This document shows positions 35,228 to 45,334 of a stretch of 64,000 bases of DNA, one piece after another; within the stretch, counting starts at the first letter, position 1, and every line of letters starts with the position of its first letter. Both the position numbers and the translations under genes were made by a program. The notes beneath the pieces are model-generated. The model had not been told where the DNA came from. It made no database searches and was given only the letters and a program-made list of their open reading frames with translations. The DNA comes from DATAUK01 sp036268295 (lineage in GTDB: Bacteria; Actinomycetota; Actinomycetes; JAFAQI01): assembly GCA_036268295.1 (NCBI GenBank), contig DATAUK010000024.1, forward strand, positions 1 through 64,000, in the 5' to 3' direction.

Positions 35228-35376
35228 CGCTCCAGGCAGGCAGTACGGCGGGAAAGGCCACGCCCGAGACTACCGAGGCCCGAGCCAGGGCAACTGCGCT
35301 GTGCGGATGAGGCACACCGCGAGCCGGCCAGCCGCCCGGCCACGGGTGGACTTGAACCAATTTCTGGGTTCCTCAG

Positions 35377-35449
35377 CTCCCCGACGAGGATTCGAACCTC
35401 GATAGCCAGATCCAAATTCTGGAGTCCTGCCTGGTTGGACGATCGGGGA
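35377..35449 (-). tRNA. tRNA-Gln (UUG)
   Basis: The 73-nt minus-strand cloverleaf has acceptor arms TCCCCGA/TCGGGGA, D stem GTCC/GGAC, anticodon stem CCAGA/TCTGG with loop ATTTGGA (anticodon TTG), and T stem CGAGG/CCTCG with loop TTCGAAT. CCA is not encoded. It lies between glmU and the ABC-F gene. A TAGGCT -10-like hexamer lies 14 bases upstream of the mature 5' end. Confidence 0.95.
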
Positions 35450-35601
35450 CCGTGACTGGCCCAGCCTAGAGGTTTGCACCACTCCGCCTCGCCCACAGAT
35501 CTTCGTCCCCAACGCCACTTTGACGGGCGTGTCGCGCCAATTTTGGCAACGAACGCGAAGATCAACGCCAGTGGGCGTACCAACGTGTCTGCTCCGAACG
35601 G

Positions 35602-37356
<1,755 letters not shown>

Positions 37357-37369
37357 CAGCGGGTCGGGG

Positions 37370-38284
37370 TCACGACGTGATGATGCGGGCGCCGGGCACC
37401 GGGCCGGTCGCGCGGCGGACGGTCCGGCAGAGGTCAAGCCCGGCGAGTGCCGACGCGATCCGGATCGCCTCACCGGCGGTCGGCGCGAGCAACGCGACCG
37501 TCGGGCCCGAGCCGGACACTATTCCGCCGGCGGCGCCGAGCTCCTTGCCGGCCTCGAGCACCCGCACCAGGTTCGGGCGCAGCTGCAGTGCCGGCGACTG
37601 CAGGTCGTTGCGCAGCGCGTACCCAAGCGCCACGACGTCGCCGGCACGCAACGCCGCCACCACGCCATCCGCGACCGCGGGCTCGGCGTTGTCGTCGCCC
37701 CCGCGCTGGCGGTCGAGCTCGGCATAAACCGACGGCGTCGACAGCCCGCTCTCGGCGACCGCCAGCACCCAATGCCACTCACCACGGCTCAGGACCGGCG
37801 ACACCACCTCGCCGTGGCCGGTGCCAAGCGCGGTGCCGCCATGCAACAGGAACGCGACATCGCTTCCCAGACCGGCCGCCAACTGGGTGAGGACCTGCCG
37901 GTCAAATCCGCACTGCCACAACGCATCCGCGGCGATCAGCGCGGCGGCCGCGTCGGCGCTGCCACCGGCCAGCCCGCCACCGACCGGGATCCCTTTGCGC
38001 AGCGTCAGCTGAACGGAAGGATCCACTCCGGCCAGCGCGGCGACGGCGCGAACCGCCTGCACCGCGAGGTTGTCGTCGCCGGTCGGTACGTCGTCGACGT
38101 GCTCACCGACCAGCTCGACCGTGACCGAATCATCGTCGGTCGCCTCGATGGTGACCTCGTCGTACAGGCTCACCGCCTGGTAGATGGTCTGGAGCTGGTG
38201 CTTGCCATCCGGGCGCAACGGCCCAACCCCGAGGTGCAGGTTGACCTTTGCCGGAACCCGCACGGTGACGCTCAAAGCAGCCAC
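37370..38284 (-). CDS. ispE: 4-diphosphocytidyl-2-C-methyl-D-erythritol kinase
   Basis: This 304-residue GHMP kinase acts in the MEP isoprenoid pathway, phosphorylating CDP-methylerythritol. The N-terminal VRVPAKVNLHLGVGPLRPDG, the ATP loop PVGGGLAGGSADAAAALIAA (about 101-120) and the C-terminal SGSGPTVALLA motif are complete. It lies between rsmA and the ABC-F gene in the same direction, the standard actinobacterial order, 31 bp after rsmA. Confidence 0.95.
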   Translation of the reverse strand: MAALSVTVRVPAKVNLHLGVGPLRPDGKHQLQTIYQAVSLYDEVTIEATDDDSVTVELVGEHVDDVPTGDDNLAVQAVRAVAALAGVDPSVQLTLRKGIPVGGGLAGGSADAAAALIAADALWQCGFDRQVLTQLAAGLGSDVAFLLHGGTALGTGHGEVVSPVLSRGEWHWVLAVAESGLSTPSVYAELDRQRGGDDNAEPAVADGVVAALRAGDVVALGYALRNDLQSPALQLRPNLVRVLEAGKELGAAGGIVSGSGPTVALLAPTAGEAIRIASALAGLDLCRTVRRATGPVPGARIITS

Positions 38285-38315
38285 CTCACCCCACCGATCG
38301 TACGGTCACTCACAG

Positions 38316-39179
38316 TCACCGGTTGTCACGGGCCTCGGCGATCCGCGCGAATCCGGTCACCTCGAGCTGCTCCCCCCGAGCGCTCGGGTCGATGCCGGCG
38401 CGGCGCAACGCCCGCTCGGCGTCGGGCGGTGAACCGGCCCAACCGGCGAGTGCGGCACGTAACGTCTTGCGCCGCTGCGCGAACGCAGCGTCGATGACCG
38501 CGAACACCTCGGCTCGCGATGCCGATGTCCGCGGCGGCTCGCGACGGGTGAACGCCACAAGTCCCGAGTCGACGTTCGGGACCGGCCAGAACACGGTGCG
38601 GGGCACCGAGCCGGCCCGACGCAGCGACGCCCACCACGCCGCCTTCACCGACGGAGCACCATAGGTCCGCGACCCCGGACCGGCCACCAGCCGGTCCGCG
38701 ACCTCGGCCTGCACCATCACCAGCCCGGTACGCAGCAAAGGCTGCGTCTCGAGCAGGTGCAGCAACACCGGCACCGACACGTTGTAGGGCAAGTTGGCGA
38801 CGAGTGCCGTCGGCGGCGGCGAGGGAGCGACCGACAGTGCCATCGAATCCATTGCGATCACCTGCAGTCGATCGGCGAATTCCGGCAACCGCCGCGAGAC
38901 GGTCGACCCAAGAGTGTCGGCCAGCACTGGATCGATCTCGACCGCGATCACCTTGGCCACTGCCGGCAGCAGCGCAAGGGTAAGCGAACCGAGTCCAGGG
39001 CCCACCTCGAGGACGACGTCCTCAGCACTCAGCTCGGCGGTGCGGACGATCCGCCGCACCGTGTTGGCGTCGGTGACGAAGTTCTGGCCGAGCGTCTTGG
39101 TCGGGCGCAGCCCTAGCTCGGCGACCAGCCGGCGTACGTCGGTCGGTGCCAGCAGACCGTCGTCGGGAACTGCACTCAC
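38316..39179 (-). CDS. rsmA: 16S rRNA dimethyladenosine transferase RsmA (KsgA)
   Basis: This 287-residue SAM-dependent enzyme dimethylates two adjacent adenines near the 3' end of 16S rRNA. Motif I VVLEVGPGLGSLTLALL and the catalytic NLPYNVSVPVLLHLL are intact, with the TKTLGQNFVTDANTVRRI N-terminal signature. Its ATG overlaps the tatD stop by 4 bp. In many actinobacteria a resuscitation-promoting-factor gene separates tatD and rsmA; none does here. Confidence 0.95.
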   Translation of the reverse strand: MSAVPDDGLLAPTDVRRLVAELGLRPTKTLGQNFVTDANTVRRIVRTAELSAEDVVLEVGPGLGSLTLALLPAVAKVIAVEIDPVLADTLGSTVSRRLPEFADRLQVIAMDSMALSVAPSPPPTALVANLPYNVSVPVLLHLLETQPLLRTGLVMVQAEVADRLVAGPGSRTYGAPSVKAAWWASLRRAGSVPRTVFWPVPNVDSGLVAFTRREPPRTSASRAEVFAVIDAAFAQRRKTLRAALAGWAGSPPDAERALRRAGIDPSARGEQLEVTGFARIAEARDNR

Positions 39180-39997
39180 GACCAGCCGAAGACGCGGGCC
39201 GCCGTCTCGACGACGCCGGCGGCGACCTCGTCCTCGGACGCACCCTTGACCTCGGCGATCGCCCGGATCGTCATCGGCACGAGGTACGGCGAGTTGGGCC
39301 GCCCGCGAAACGGCATCGGTGTCAGAAACGGCGCATCGGTCTCGACCAGCAGCTGGTCAAGCGGCACCAGCCCAGCGGCATCGCGCAGGTCCTGTGCGTT
39401 CTTGAAGGTCACGTTGCCGGCGAACGACATCGTGTAACCACGGTCGGCGCAGCGACGCGCGAACTCGGCGTCGCCTGAGAAGCAGTGGAAGATCACGTGC
39501 TCCGGGGCGCCTTCGCTCGCCAGCACCCGCAACACATCTTCGTGCGCGTCACGGTCGTGGATCATTAGCGCCTTGCCGGTCGCCTTGGCGATCGCGATGT
39601 GGCGGCGGAACGACGTCTCTTGCGCGTCCCAACCATCAGCCTCGGTGCGGAAGTGATCGAGCCCGGTCTCGCCCAACGCAACCACCCGCGGCTGCGCGGC
39701 GAGATCGGCGATCGCCTGCCAGGCCGGCTCGTCAGCCCTGCCGGCTTCGTTCGGATGGATCGCGACCGCCGCCCAGACATCATCGCGCGACGCGGCCACC
39801 TCGGCGCTCCACTGCGATGACGGCACGTCGATGCCGATCTGCACGACTCGTTCGATCCCGACCGCGTGCGCCGCGGTCATCACCTCCGCGACCTCGGCGT
39901 CCATCAGGTCGAGATGGCAGTGGCTGTCCAACGCCGGCGTCGTCAGCCGATCGGGTGCCGGCGGCGGCTCGCCGGTCCGCCCCGCATCACGGCTCAC
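39176..39997 (-). CDS. tatD: TatD-family metal-dependent hydrolase / deoxyribonuclease
   Basis: This 273-residue TIM-barrel metal-dependent hydrolase is proposed to act as a 3'-5' DNase in repair. Metal ligands are visible in LDSHCHLDLMD (about 24-34), VALGETGLDHF (about 109-119), MIHDRDAHED, HCFSGDAEFARR and VETDAPFLTP. It overlaps metG upstream and rsmA downstream by 4 bp each, so it is part of a metG-tatD-rsmA-ispE operon. Confidence 0.94.
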   Translation of the reverse strand: MSRDAGRTGEPPPAPDRLTTPALDSHCHLDLMDAEVAEVMTAAHAVGIERVVQIGIDVPSSQWSAEVAASRDDVWAAVAIHPNEAGRADEPAWQAIADLAAQPRVVALGETGLDHFRTEADGWDAQETSFRRHIAIAKATGKALMIHDRDAHEDVLRVLASEGAPEHVIFHCFSGDAEFARRCADRGYTMSFAGNVTFKNAQDLRDAAGLVPLDQLLVETDAPFLTPMPFRGRPNSPYLVPMTIRAIAEVKGASEDEVAAGVVETAARVFGWS

Positions 39998-41781
39998 GCG
40001 TCGCTCATCCGAGCGAGCTCTTCATCGATGACCGACGGGTCGAGCTTCGCGAACAGCGGCGCCGGGGTCGCCACCGGAGCGCCCGGGGTCAGCTCGACGC
40101 GCCCCCAGGTCCCGCCGGTCTGGTAGTCGCCGGTCAGGACCGGATAGGCGGTCCCGTCGTCGAGGTCGGTGACCTCGCGCAGCTCGGGTTGCGGCGCGAG
40201 CACCCCAGGCCGGCCGAGCAGCTCATGCACCTGCTGCGAGGAGTGCGGCAGGAATGGCGAGAGCAGAGTGTTGCAGTCGCTAACCAGCTGCAGCGCGACG
40301 TTGAGGATCGTGTGCATCCGCTCGGGATCGGTCTCGCGTAGCTTCCAAGGCGCCTCGTCCGAAAGGTACTTGTTGGTCTGCTGCACCAGACCCATGGCGG
40401 CGTTCAACGCCATCCGCATCCGCGAATGCTCGATATCCCTGCCGACCTCGGCAAACGTCGTCGCATGCGCCGCCAGCAGGTCTCGGTCGACCGCAGTGAA
40501 CTCACCGGCGGCCGGCACCGACCCGATGTTCTTCGCGGTGAACGACAGGGTGCGGTTGACCAGGTTGCCCCAGGCCGCGACCAGTTCGTCGTTGTTGCGG
40601 CGCACAAATTCCGACCAGGTGAAATCGGTATCGTTCGACTCCGGCCCGGCAGCGGTCAGGTAGTAGCGCAACGTGTCCGGGGAGTAGCGCGACAGGAAGT
40701 CGCGGACGTAGATCACGACGTTGCGGCTCGAGGAGAACTTACGCCCCTCCATTGTCAGGAACTCGCTAGACACCACCTCGGTGGGCAGCTGCAGCTCGCC
40801 GTACTTCCCAGGCTTGCCGCCGTTGGATCCCAGCCCGTCGTAGCCGAGCAGCTCAGCCGGCCAGATCTGGGAATGGAACGTGACGTTGTCCTTGCCCATG
40901 AAGTAGTACGACTCGGCACTCGGGTCGGTCCACCAGGCCCGCCAGGCGTCGTCGTCACCGCTGCGCCGGGCCCACTCGATCGACGCCGACAGGTAGCCGA
41001 TGACCGCGTCGAACCAGACGTAGAGCCGCTTGCTCGGGTTGTCCTCCCAGCCCGGCAGCGGGATCGGCACGCCCCAGTCGATGTCACGGGTCATCGCCCG
41101 CGGCTTGAGGTCGTCGATCAGGTTCATCGAGAACTTCAGGACATTCGGGCGCCAGTCGGTGCGAGTCTGCAGCCACGACCCCAGCGCGTCGGCGAGCGCC
41201 GGCAGGTCGAGGAAGAACTGCTCGGTCTCGACGAACCGCGGCGTCTCGCCGTTGATCTTCGAGTGCGGATTGATCAGCTGGTCGGCGTCGAGCTGGTTGC
41301 CGCAGTTGTCGCACTGGTCGCCGCGCGCCTCGGGAAAGCTACAGATCGGGCAGGTGCCCTCGATGTAGCGGTCGGGCAGCGTGCGCCCGGTCGACGGCGA
41401 GATCGCGCCCTTCGTCGTGCGCTCGATCATGTAGCCGTTGGCGTACAGCGTCTTGAAGATCTCCTGGGTGACCGCGTAGTGGTTGCGGGTCGTGGTCCTG
41501 GTGAACAGGTCGTAGGACAGCCCGAGCTGCTGCAGGTCCTCGGCGATCACCCGGTTGTAGCGATCGGCCAGCACCCGCGGCGCGACACCCTCCTGGTCGG
41601 CCTGCACCAGAATCGGCGTGCCGTGCTCGTCGGTGCCACTGACCATCAGAACGTTGTTGCCGGCGAGTCGGTGATAGCGCGAGAAGACATCAGACGGCAC
41701 GCCGAAGCCCGCGACGTGACCGATGTGACGCGGACCGTTGGCATATGGCCACGCGACCGCGGTCAGGATGTTCTTGGGCAT
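39994..41781 (-). CDS. metG: Methionyl-tRNA synthetase
   Basis: This 595-residue class I synthetase charges tRNA-Met. The HIGH motif is in YANGPRHIGHVAGF (about 13-26). A four-Cys zinc knuckle, CPICSFPEARGDQCDNC, lies near 144-160. The KMSKS equivalent is GRKFSSSRNV, the form common in actinobacteria. It is of the shorter type without a C-terminal tRNA-binding EMAP domain. The start ATG 41781 lies 29 bp from the end of rsmI. Confidence 0.96.
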   Translation of the reverse strand: MPKNILTAVAWPYANGPRHIGHVAGFGVPSDVFSRYHRLAGNNVLMVSGTDEHGTPILVQADQEGVAPRVLADRYNRVIAEDLQQLGLSYDLFTRTTTRNHYAVTQEIFKTLYANGYMIERTTKGAISPSTGRTLPDRYIEGTCPICSFPEARGDQCDNCGNQLDADQLINPHSKINGETPRFVETEQFFLDLPALADALGSWLQTRTDWRPNVLKFSMNLIDDLKPRAMTRDIDWGVPIPLPGWEDNPSKRLYVWFDAVIGYLSASIEWARRSGDDDAWRAWWTDPSAESYYFMGKDNVTFHSQIWPAELLGYDGLGSNGGKPGKYGELQLPTEVVSSEFLTMEGRKFSSSRNVVIYVRDFLSRYSPDTLRYYLTAAGPESNDTDFTWSEFVRRNNDELVAAWGNLVNRTLSFTAKNIGSVPAAGEFTAVDRDLLAAHATTFAEVGRDIEHSRMRMALNAAMGLVQQTNKYLSDEAPWKLRETDPERMHTILNVALQLVSDCNTLLSPFLPHSSQQVHELLGRPGVLAPQPELREVTDLDDGTAYPVLTGDYQTGGTWGRVELTPGAPVATPAPLFAKLDPSVIDEELARMSDA

Positions 41782-41810
41782 GGGTCCAGCCTATTCATCG
41801 TGCCCAACGA

Positions 41811-42638
41811 CTATTTGTTAAGTACGACGTCATAGACCGCGCGACGTGACAGGCCGTGGCTGCCGGCGACCGCATCGACGGCGTCGCGGCGCGACGAGCC
41901 TTGCGCCATCAGACCCGCCACCTCGTCACGAAGCGCGACCGGATCGACGGCTACCGCGTCGGCAGATGCGCCGGCGACGACCATAGTGATCTCGCCGAGA
42001 ACCTCATTCGCGGCCGCCCAATCGGCGAGCTCCCCGAGGCTGCCACGGCGAACCTCTTCATAGGTCTTGGTCAGTTCTCGGCAGACCGCAGCGCGTCGAT
42101 CGGCTCCGAAGGTCGTCACCAGATCGGCCAGTGACGCCGGCAGCCGGCGCGGCGACTCGAACGCCACCAAGGCGCGCTCCTCACGTGACAGCACCGCGAG
42201 TCTCGCTCGGCGCTCGGCGGCTCGGCGCGGCAGGAAGCCTTCGAAACAGAACCGGTCGGCCGCCACCCCGGCAACCGCAATCGCCGCAGTGACCGCGGAC
42301 GGTCCGGGTAGCACCGTGACCGGCAGGCCGCGGGCGATCGCCGCGGTGACCAGGACATGACCGGGGTCGGAGACCAGTGGCATACCGGCATCGGTAACGA
42401 CGAGCACCGTCAAACCGGCCTCGACCTCGTCGAGCAGCGCCGCCGACCGAGCGCGCTCCACCTGGTCGTAGACCGCGACCACACGGGCGGTGATCCGCAC
42501 GCCTAGCGACGAGGCAAGCCGGCGCAGCCGCCGGGTGTCCTCCGCCGCGATGACATCGGCGGTTTCCAGCGCCCGCCGCAGCCGGGGGGAGGCGTCGTCC
42601 GGATCGCCGATCGGTGTGGCGGCGAGGACGAGCGGCAT
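41811..42638 (-). CDS. rsmI: 16S rRNA 2'-O-ribose C1402 methyltransferase RsmI
   Basis: This 275-residue SAM-dependent tetrapyrrole-methylase-fold enzyme shows PLVLAATPIGDPDDASPRLR, IAAEDTRRLRRLASSLG, VVTDAGMPLVSDPGHVLV and VLPGPSAVTAAIAVAG, all hallmarks of RsmI. A long open frame upstream (to 42935) is ignored because ATG 42638 begins the conserved N-terminus. It diverges from pmt, the common actinobacterial rsmI/pmt pairing, with 106 bp between their starts. Confidence 0.95.
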   Translation of the reverse strand: MPLVLAATPIGDPDDASPRLRRALETADVIAAEDTRRLRRLASSLGVRITARVVAVYDQVERARSAALLDEVEAGLTVLVVTDAGMPLVSDPGHVLVTAAIARGLPVTVLPGPSAVTAAIAVAGVAADRFCFEGFLPRRAAERRARLAVLSREERALVAFESPRRLPASLADLVTTFGADRRAAVCRELTKTYEEVRRGSLGELADWAAANEVLGEITMVVAGASADAVAVDPVALRDEVAGLMAQGSSRRDAVDAVAGSHGLSRRAVYDVVLNK

Positions 42639-42744
42639 GACGCCATTCAACCGCCCGCGGTGATCCTCGGGCTCGACACCGGCGGTACGGCGCGTCGCGG
42701 CAAACCTGGTCGTGCGCGCGAAGATCTTCCCCGAGGTCCATACG

Positions 42745-44439
42745 ATGAAGCCCATGCCGTCAGCGCCGCCGGAGATCGACGAGGCTGCGCCAGCAGCGCC
42801 GGTCGCGGACAACGACGCCCTCGACCGCATCCGCGCGAAGCTGATCAGGCCGCTACCGACTGATCGGCTGCGCGGCTGGCTGCTGCCGCTCGCGGTGATG
42901 GTCCTTGCCGGCATCGCGAGGTTCTGGCGGATCACCCGGCCGGGCGGTCACACCCTGACGACCAAGAACGACCTGGTCTTCGACGAGACCTATTACGCGC
43001 ACGACTCCTGGACGTTGCTGCATCACGGTGCGGAGGGCAACGGACCCGGCACCGGCCCCGGTTTCGTCGCGCACCCACCGCTCGGCAAGTGGATGATGGC
43101 GGTCGGCGAGGTGCTCTTCGACCACGGCAAGCAGGTGGTCCTGACCACCAAGAGCAACGGGACGATCAGCCACACCATCTACCCGGCGAGCCCGTTCTCC
43201 TACCGGTTTGCTGGCGCCGTCGTGGGAACTCTCGCGATCCTGATGGTCGCCCGCGTCGCCCGCCGGATGTTCCACTCCACGGCACTCGGCGTCATCGCCG
43301 GCGGCCTGCTTTCCCTCGATGGCCTCGAGTTCGTCCAGAGCCGCACCGCGATGCTCGACATCTTCCTGATGTTCTGGGTGCTGGCCGCGTTCTGCTGCCT
43401 GGTGATCGACCGCGACGACGGCCGGCGGCGATTAGCCGAGCGCCTGACGGCGCCCCTCGACCCGGACCGGTGGGGTCCCTCGCTCGGCTTCCGGCCGTGG
43501 CGGCTCGCTGCCGGCATCTGCATCGGGGCGGCGTGTGGCACGAAGTGGGACGGCGCGTTCTACATCCCGGCCTTCATCATCCTGGCGCTTGCCTGGGACA
43601 TCGGCGCGCGGCGAACAGCCGGCGTGAGCAACGGGGCCTGGCGCGGCACGGTGTACGCCGGCGTGCCGGCCGCCGTGACGTTCCTCGTCATGCCGGCAGT
43701 CGTGTACGTCGCCTGCTGGACCGGTTGGTTCATGTCGAACGCCACCTACGCCTACTACCACGACATGTACGTTCACTCCGGCCAGTCATGGTTCAGCCAC
43801 GACTGGGCGGTGTTCCACGGCTGGTGGTTCTATCAGCAACAGATCTGGGGCTACGCCAACAACCTGACCTGGATCAAGAACCCGCACCCTTATCTGTCAC
43901 GGCCGTGGGGCTGGTTGCTGATGGCCAGGCCGGTCGCCTACTACTACCAGTCGCCCAGCGGCTGCGGCGCCGCGAAGTGCTCGCAGGAGGTGCTCGGGAT
44001 CGGCAACCCGGCGCTGTGGTGGGCGACGATCCCGGCGTTCATTGCGGTCGCCTGGGCGTGGGTGGCGCGGCGTGACTGGCGGGCAAGCGCGGTGTTGCTG
44101 ATGTTCCTCGCCGGCTACCTGCCGTGGTTCCGCGAGGACATGCACAAGCGGGTGATGTTCTTCTTCTACATGCTTCCCGAGGTGCCGCTGATGGTCCTCG
44201 GCGTGACCATGTGCATCGGGATGGTGCTGAGGCAACGGTCGGCATCGACGGTCCGCCGGACGATCGGCATGAGCTCGGTCGCGGTCTATCTGGTGAGCGT
44301 CGTCGTGCTGTTCGGATACTTCTATCCCATCCTCGCCGCCGACACGATCACGTACAACCAGTGGTACGACCGGATGTGGCTGCACCACTGCCAGAGCAAA
44401 CCCAACACCCACACCGAGAACGCCCCCTGCTGGATCTGA
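42745..44439 (+). CDS. pmt: Dolichyl-phosphate-mannose-protein mannosyltransferase (GT39)
   Basis: This 564-residue integral membrane enzyme transfers mannose from polyprenyl-phosphate mannose to Ser/Thr of exported proteins. The acidic catalytic motif VFDETYYAHDSW occurs in the first extracytoplasmic loop (about 70-81), followed by about ten hydrophobic segments and a conserved loop around PHPYLSRPWGWLLMARPVAY. ATG 42745 is chosen because GAGG precedes it; ATGs 11 codons upstream and 3 codons downstream are alternatives. The secreted Ser/Thr-rich PKD and GH26-like proteins of the island are plausible substrates (inference). Confidence 0.93.
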   Translation: MKPMPSAPPEIDEAAPAAPVADNDALDRIRAKLIRPLPTDRLRGWLLPLAVMVLAGIARFWRITRPGGHTLTTKNDLVFDETYYAHDSWTLLHHGAEGNGPGTGPGFVAHPPLGKWMMAVGEVLFDHGKQVVLTTKSNGTISHTIYPASPFSYRFAGAVVGTLAILMVARVARRMFHSTALGVIAGGLLSLDGLEFVQSRTAMLDIFLMFWVLAAFCCLVIDRDDGRRRLAERLTAPLDPDRWGPSLGFRPWRLAAGICIGAACGTKWDGAFYIPAFIILALAWDIGARRTAGVSNGAWRGTVYAGVPAAVTFLVMPAVVYVACWTGWFMSNATYAYYHDMYVHSGQSWFSHDWAVFHGWWFYQQQIWGYANNLTWIKNPHPYLSRPWGWLLMARPVAYYYQSPSGCGAAKCSQEVLGIGNPALWWATIPAFIAVAWAWVARRDWRASAVLLMFLAGYLPWFREDMHKRVMFFFYMLPEVPLMVLGVTMCIGMVLRQRSASTVRRTIGMSSVAVYLVSVVVLFGYFYPILAADTITYNQWYDRMWLHHCQSKPNTHTENAPCWI

Positions 44440-44469
44440 CCGGTGTGGTGCCGCCGGCGACCGATGCCG

Positions 44470-45288
44470 CTACGCGGGCGCGGCCACCAGCTCGCCGGGC
44501 GGCGACGGGCGGCGTACCTGCTCGATCGCCCGCGCGATGAACCAGGCGATCACCAGCAGGACGATCGCGGCAATCGCGTCGAGCCAGTAGTGGTTCGCCG
44601 TCGCGACGACGACAAAAATCGTGAGTACGCCGTGCAAGATCGCCAGCCAACGCCATCGGCTCGGGCTGCAGGTCACCACCGCGAACGAGATCAGCACCGC
44701 CCAGCCAACATGGATCGAGGGCATCGCGGCGTACTCGTCGGCGAAGTTGCTGCCGACCACGGCGTACACCGACTGGTGGTAGACCGCGGCGGTGTCGACC
44801 AGCCCGGTGCCGCCGATCAACCGCGGCGGCGCCACCGCGATCGCCTGGATCAGCAACGACATCCCGGTGAACGCCACCATCATGTTGCGGAAGAACGGAT
44901 AGCGGTCACGGTGACGCAGCCACAGCCAGATCAAGAAGATCAGCATCAACGTCAGATGCGCGGTGTCGTAGTAATAGTTCGCGACCCGCACCACGGTCGG
45001 GTGGCCCAGGATCAAGATCTGAAGACTGCGCTCGCTCGGAAAATGCATGACCCGCTCGGCATGCCAGAGCCAGCGACCGCGCCTGAGCCCGCCAGTGGTG
45101 TGACCGTGGGTCAGCCGGTTGGCAATCTGCCACATCGCGAACAGCGCGCAGACGAAGCCGATCTCGAAGCTCGCCGCCGCGACGAACCGAGCGCGGCGCG
45201 AGGCGAGCCGGCGAGTGATCGCGAATGCCGCGAACATGATGATCGCGACCGTGACGCCACTACGTACGTCAAGACGCAGCCACGACAC
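44470..45288 (-). CDS. PAP2-family membrane phosphatase/transferase
   Basis: This 272-residue protein has about six transmembrane segments and the PAP2_3 (AUR1/inositol phosphorylceramide synthase-like) arrangement. Histidine motifs are MPSIHVGWAV (about 191-200) and ATANHYWLDAI (about 230-240). Such enzymes act on polyprenyl or phospholipid phosphates at the outer membrane face. It converges on pmt (30 bp between stops) and may handle lipid carriers of the envelope glycan pathways, which is inference. Confidence 0.85.
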   Translation of the reverse strand: MSWLRLDVRSGVTVAIIMFAAFAITRRLASRRARFVAAASFEIGFVCALFAMWQIANRLTHGHTTGGLRRGRWLWHAERVMHFPSERSLQILILGHPTVVRVANYYYDTAHLTLMLIFLIWLWLRHRDRYPFFRNMMVAFTGMSLLIQAIAVAPPRLIGGTGLVDTAAVYHQSVYAVVGSNFADEYAAMPSIHVGWAVLISFAVVTCSPSRWRWLAILHGVLTIFVVVATANHYWLDAIAAIVLLVIAWFIARAIEQVRRPSPPGELVAAPA

Positions 45289-45334
45289 CGGCGAAGCCTA
45301 TGCGGCAGGGATCGCGGCGACCGCCGAGGACACC

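Noticed and set aside
35450..35601. Possible small gene or RNA between tRNA-Gln and the ABC-F gene
   Set aside because: There is an 8-bp inverted repeat (35498-35505 with 35556-35563) and a duplicated AACGCCA-GGGCGT pattern, but the 50-base loop and lack of a frame make it most likely a spacer with the tRNA promoter.
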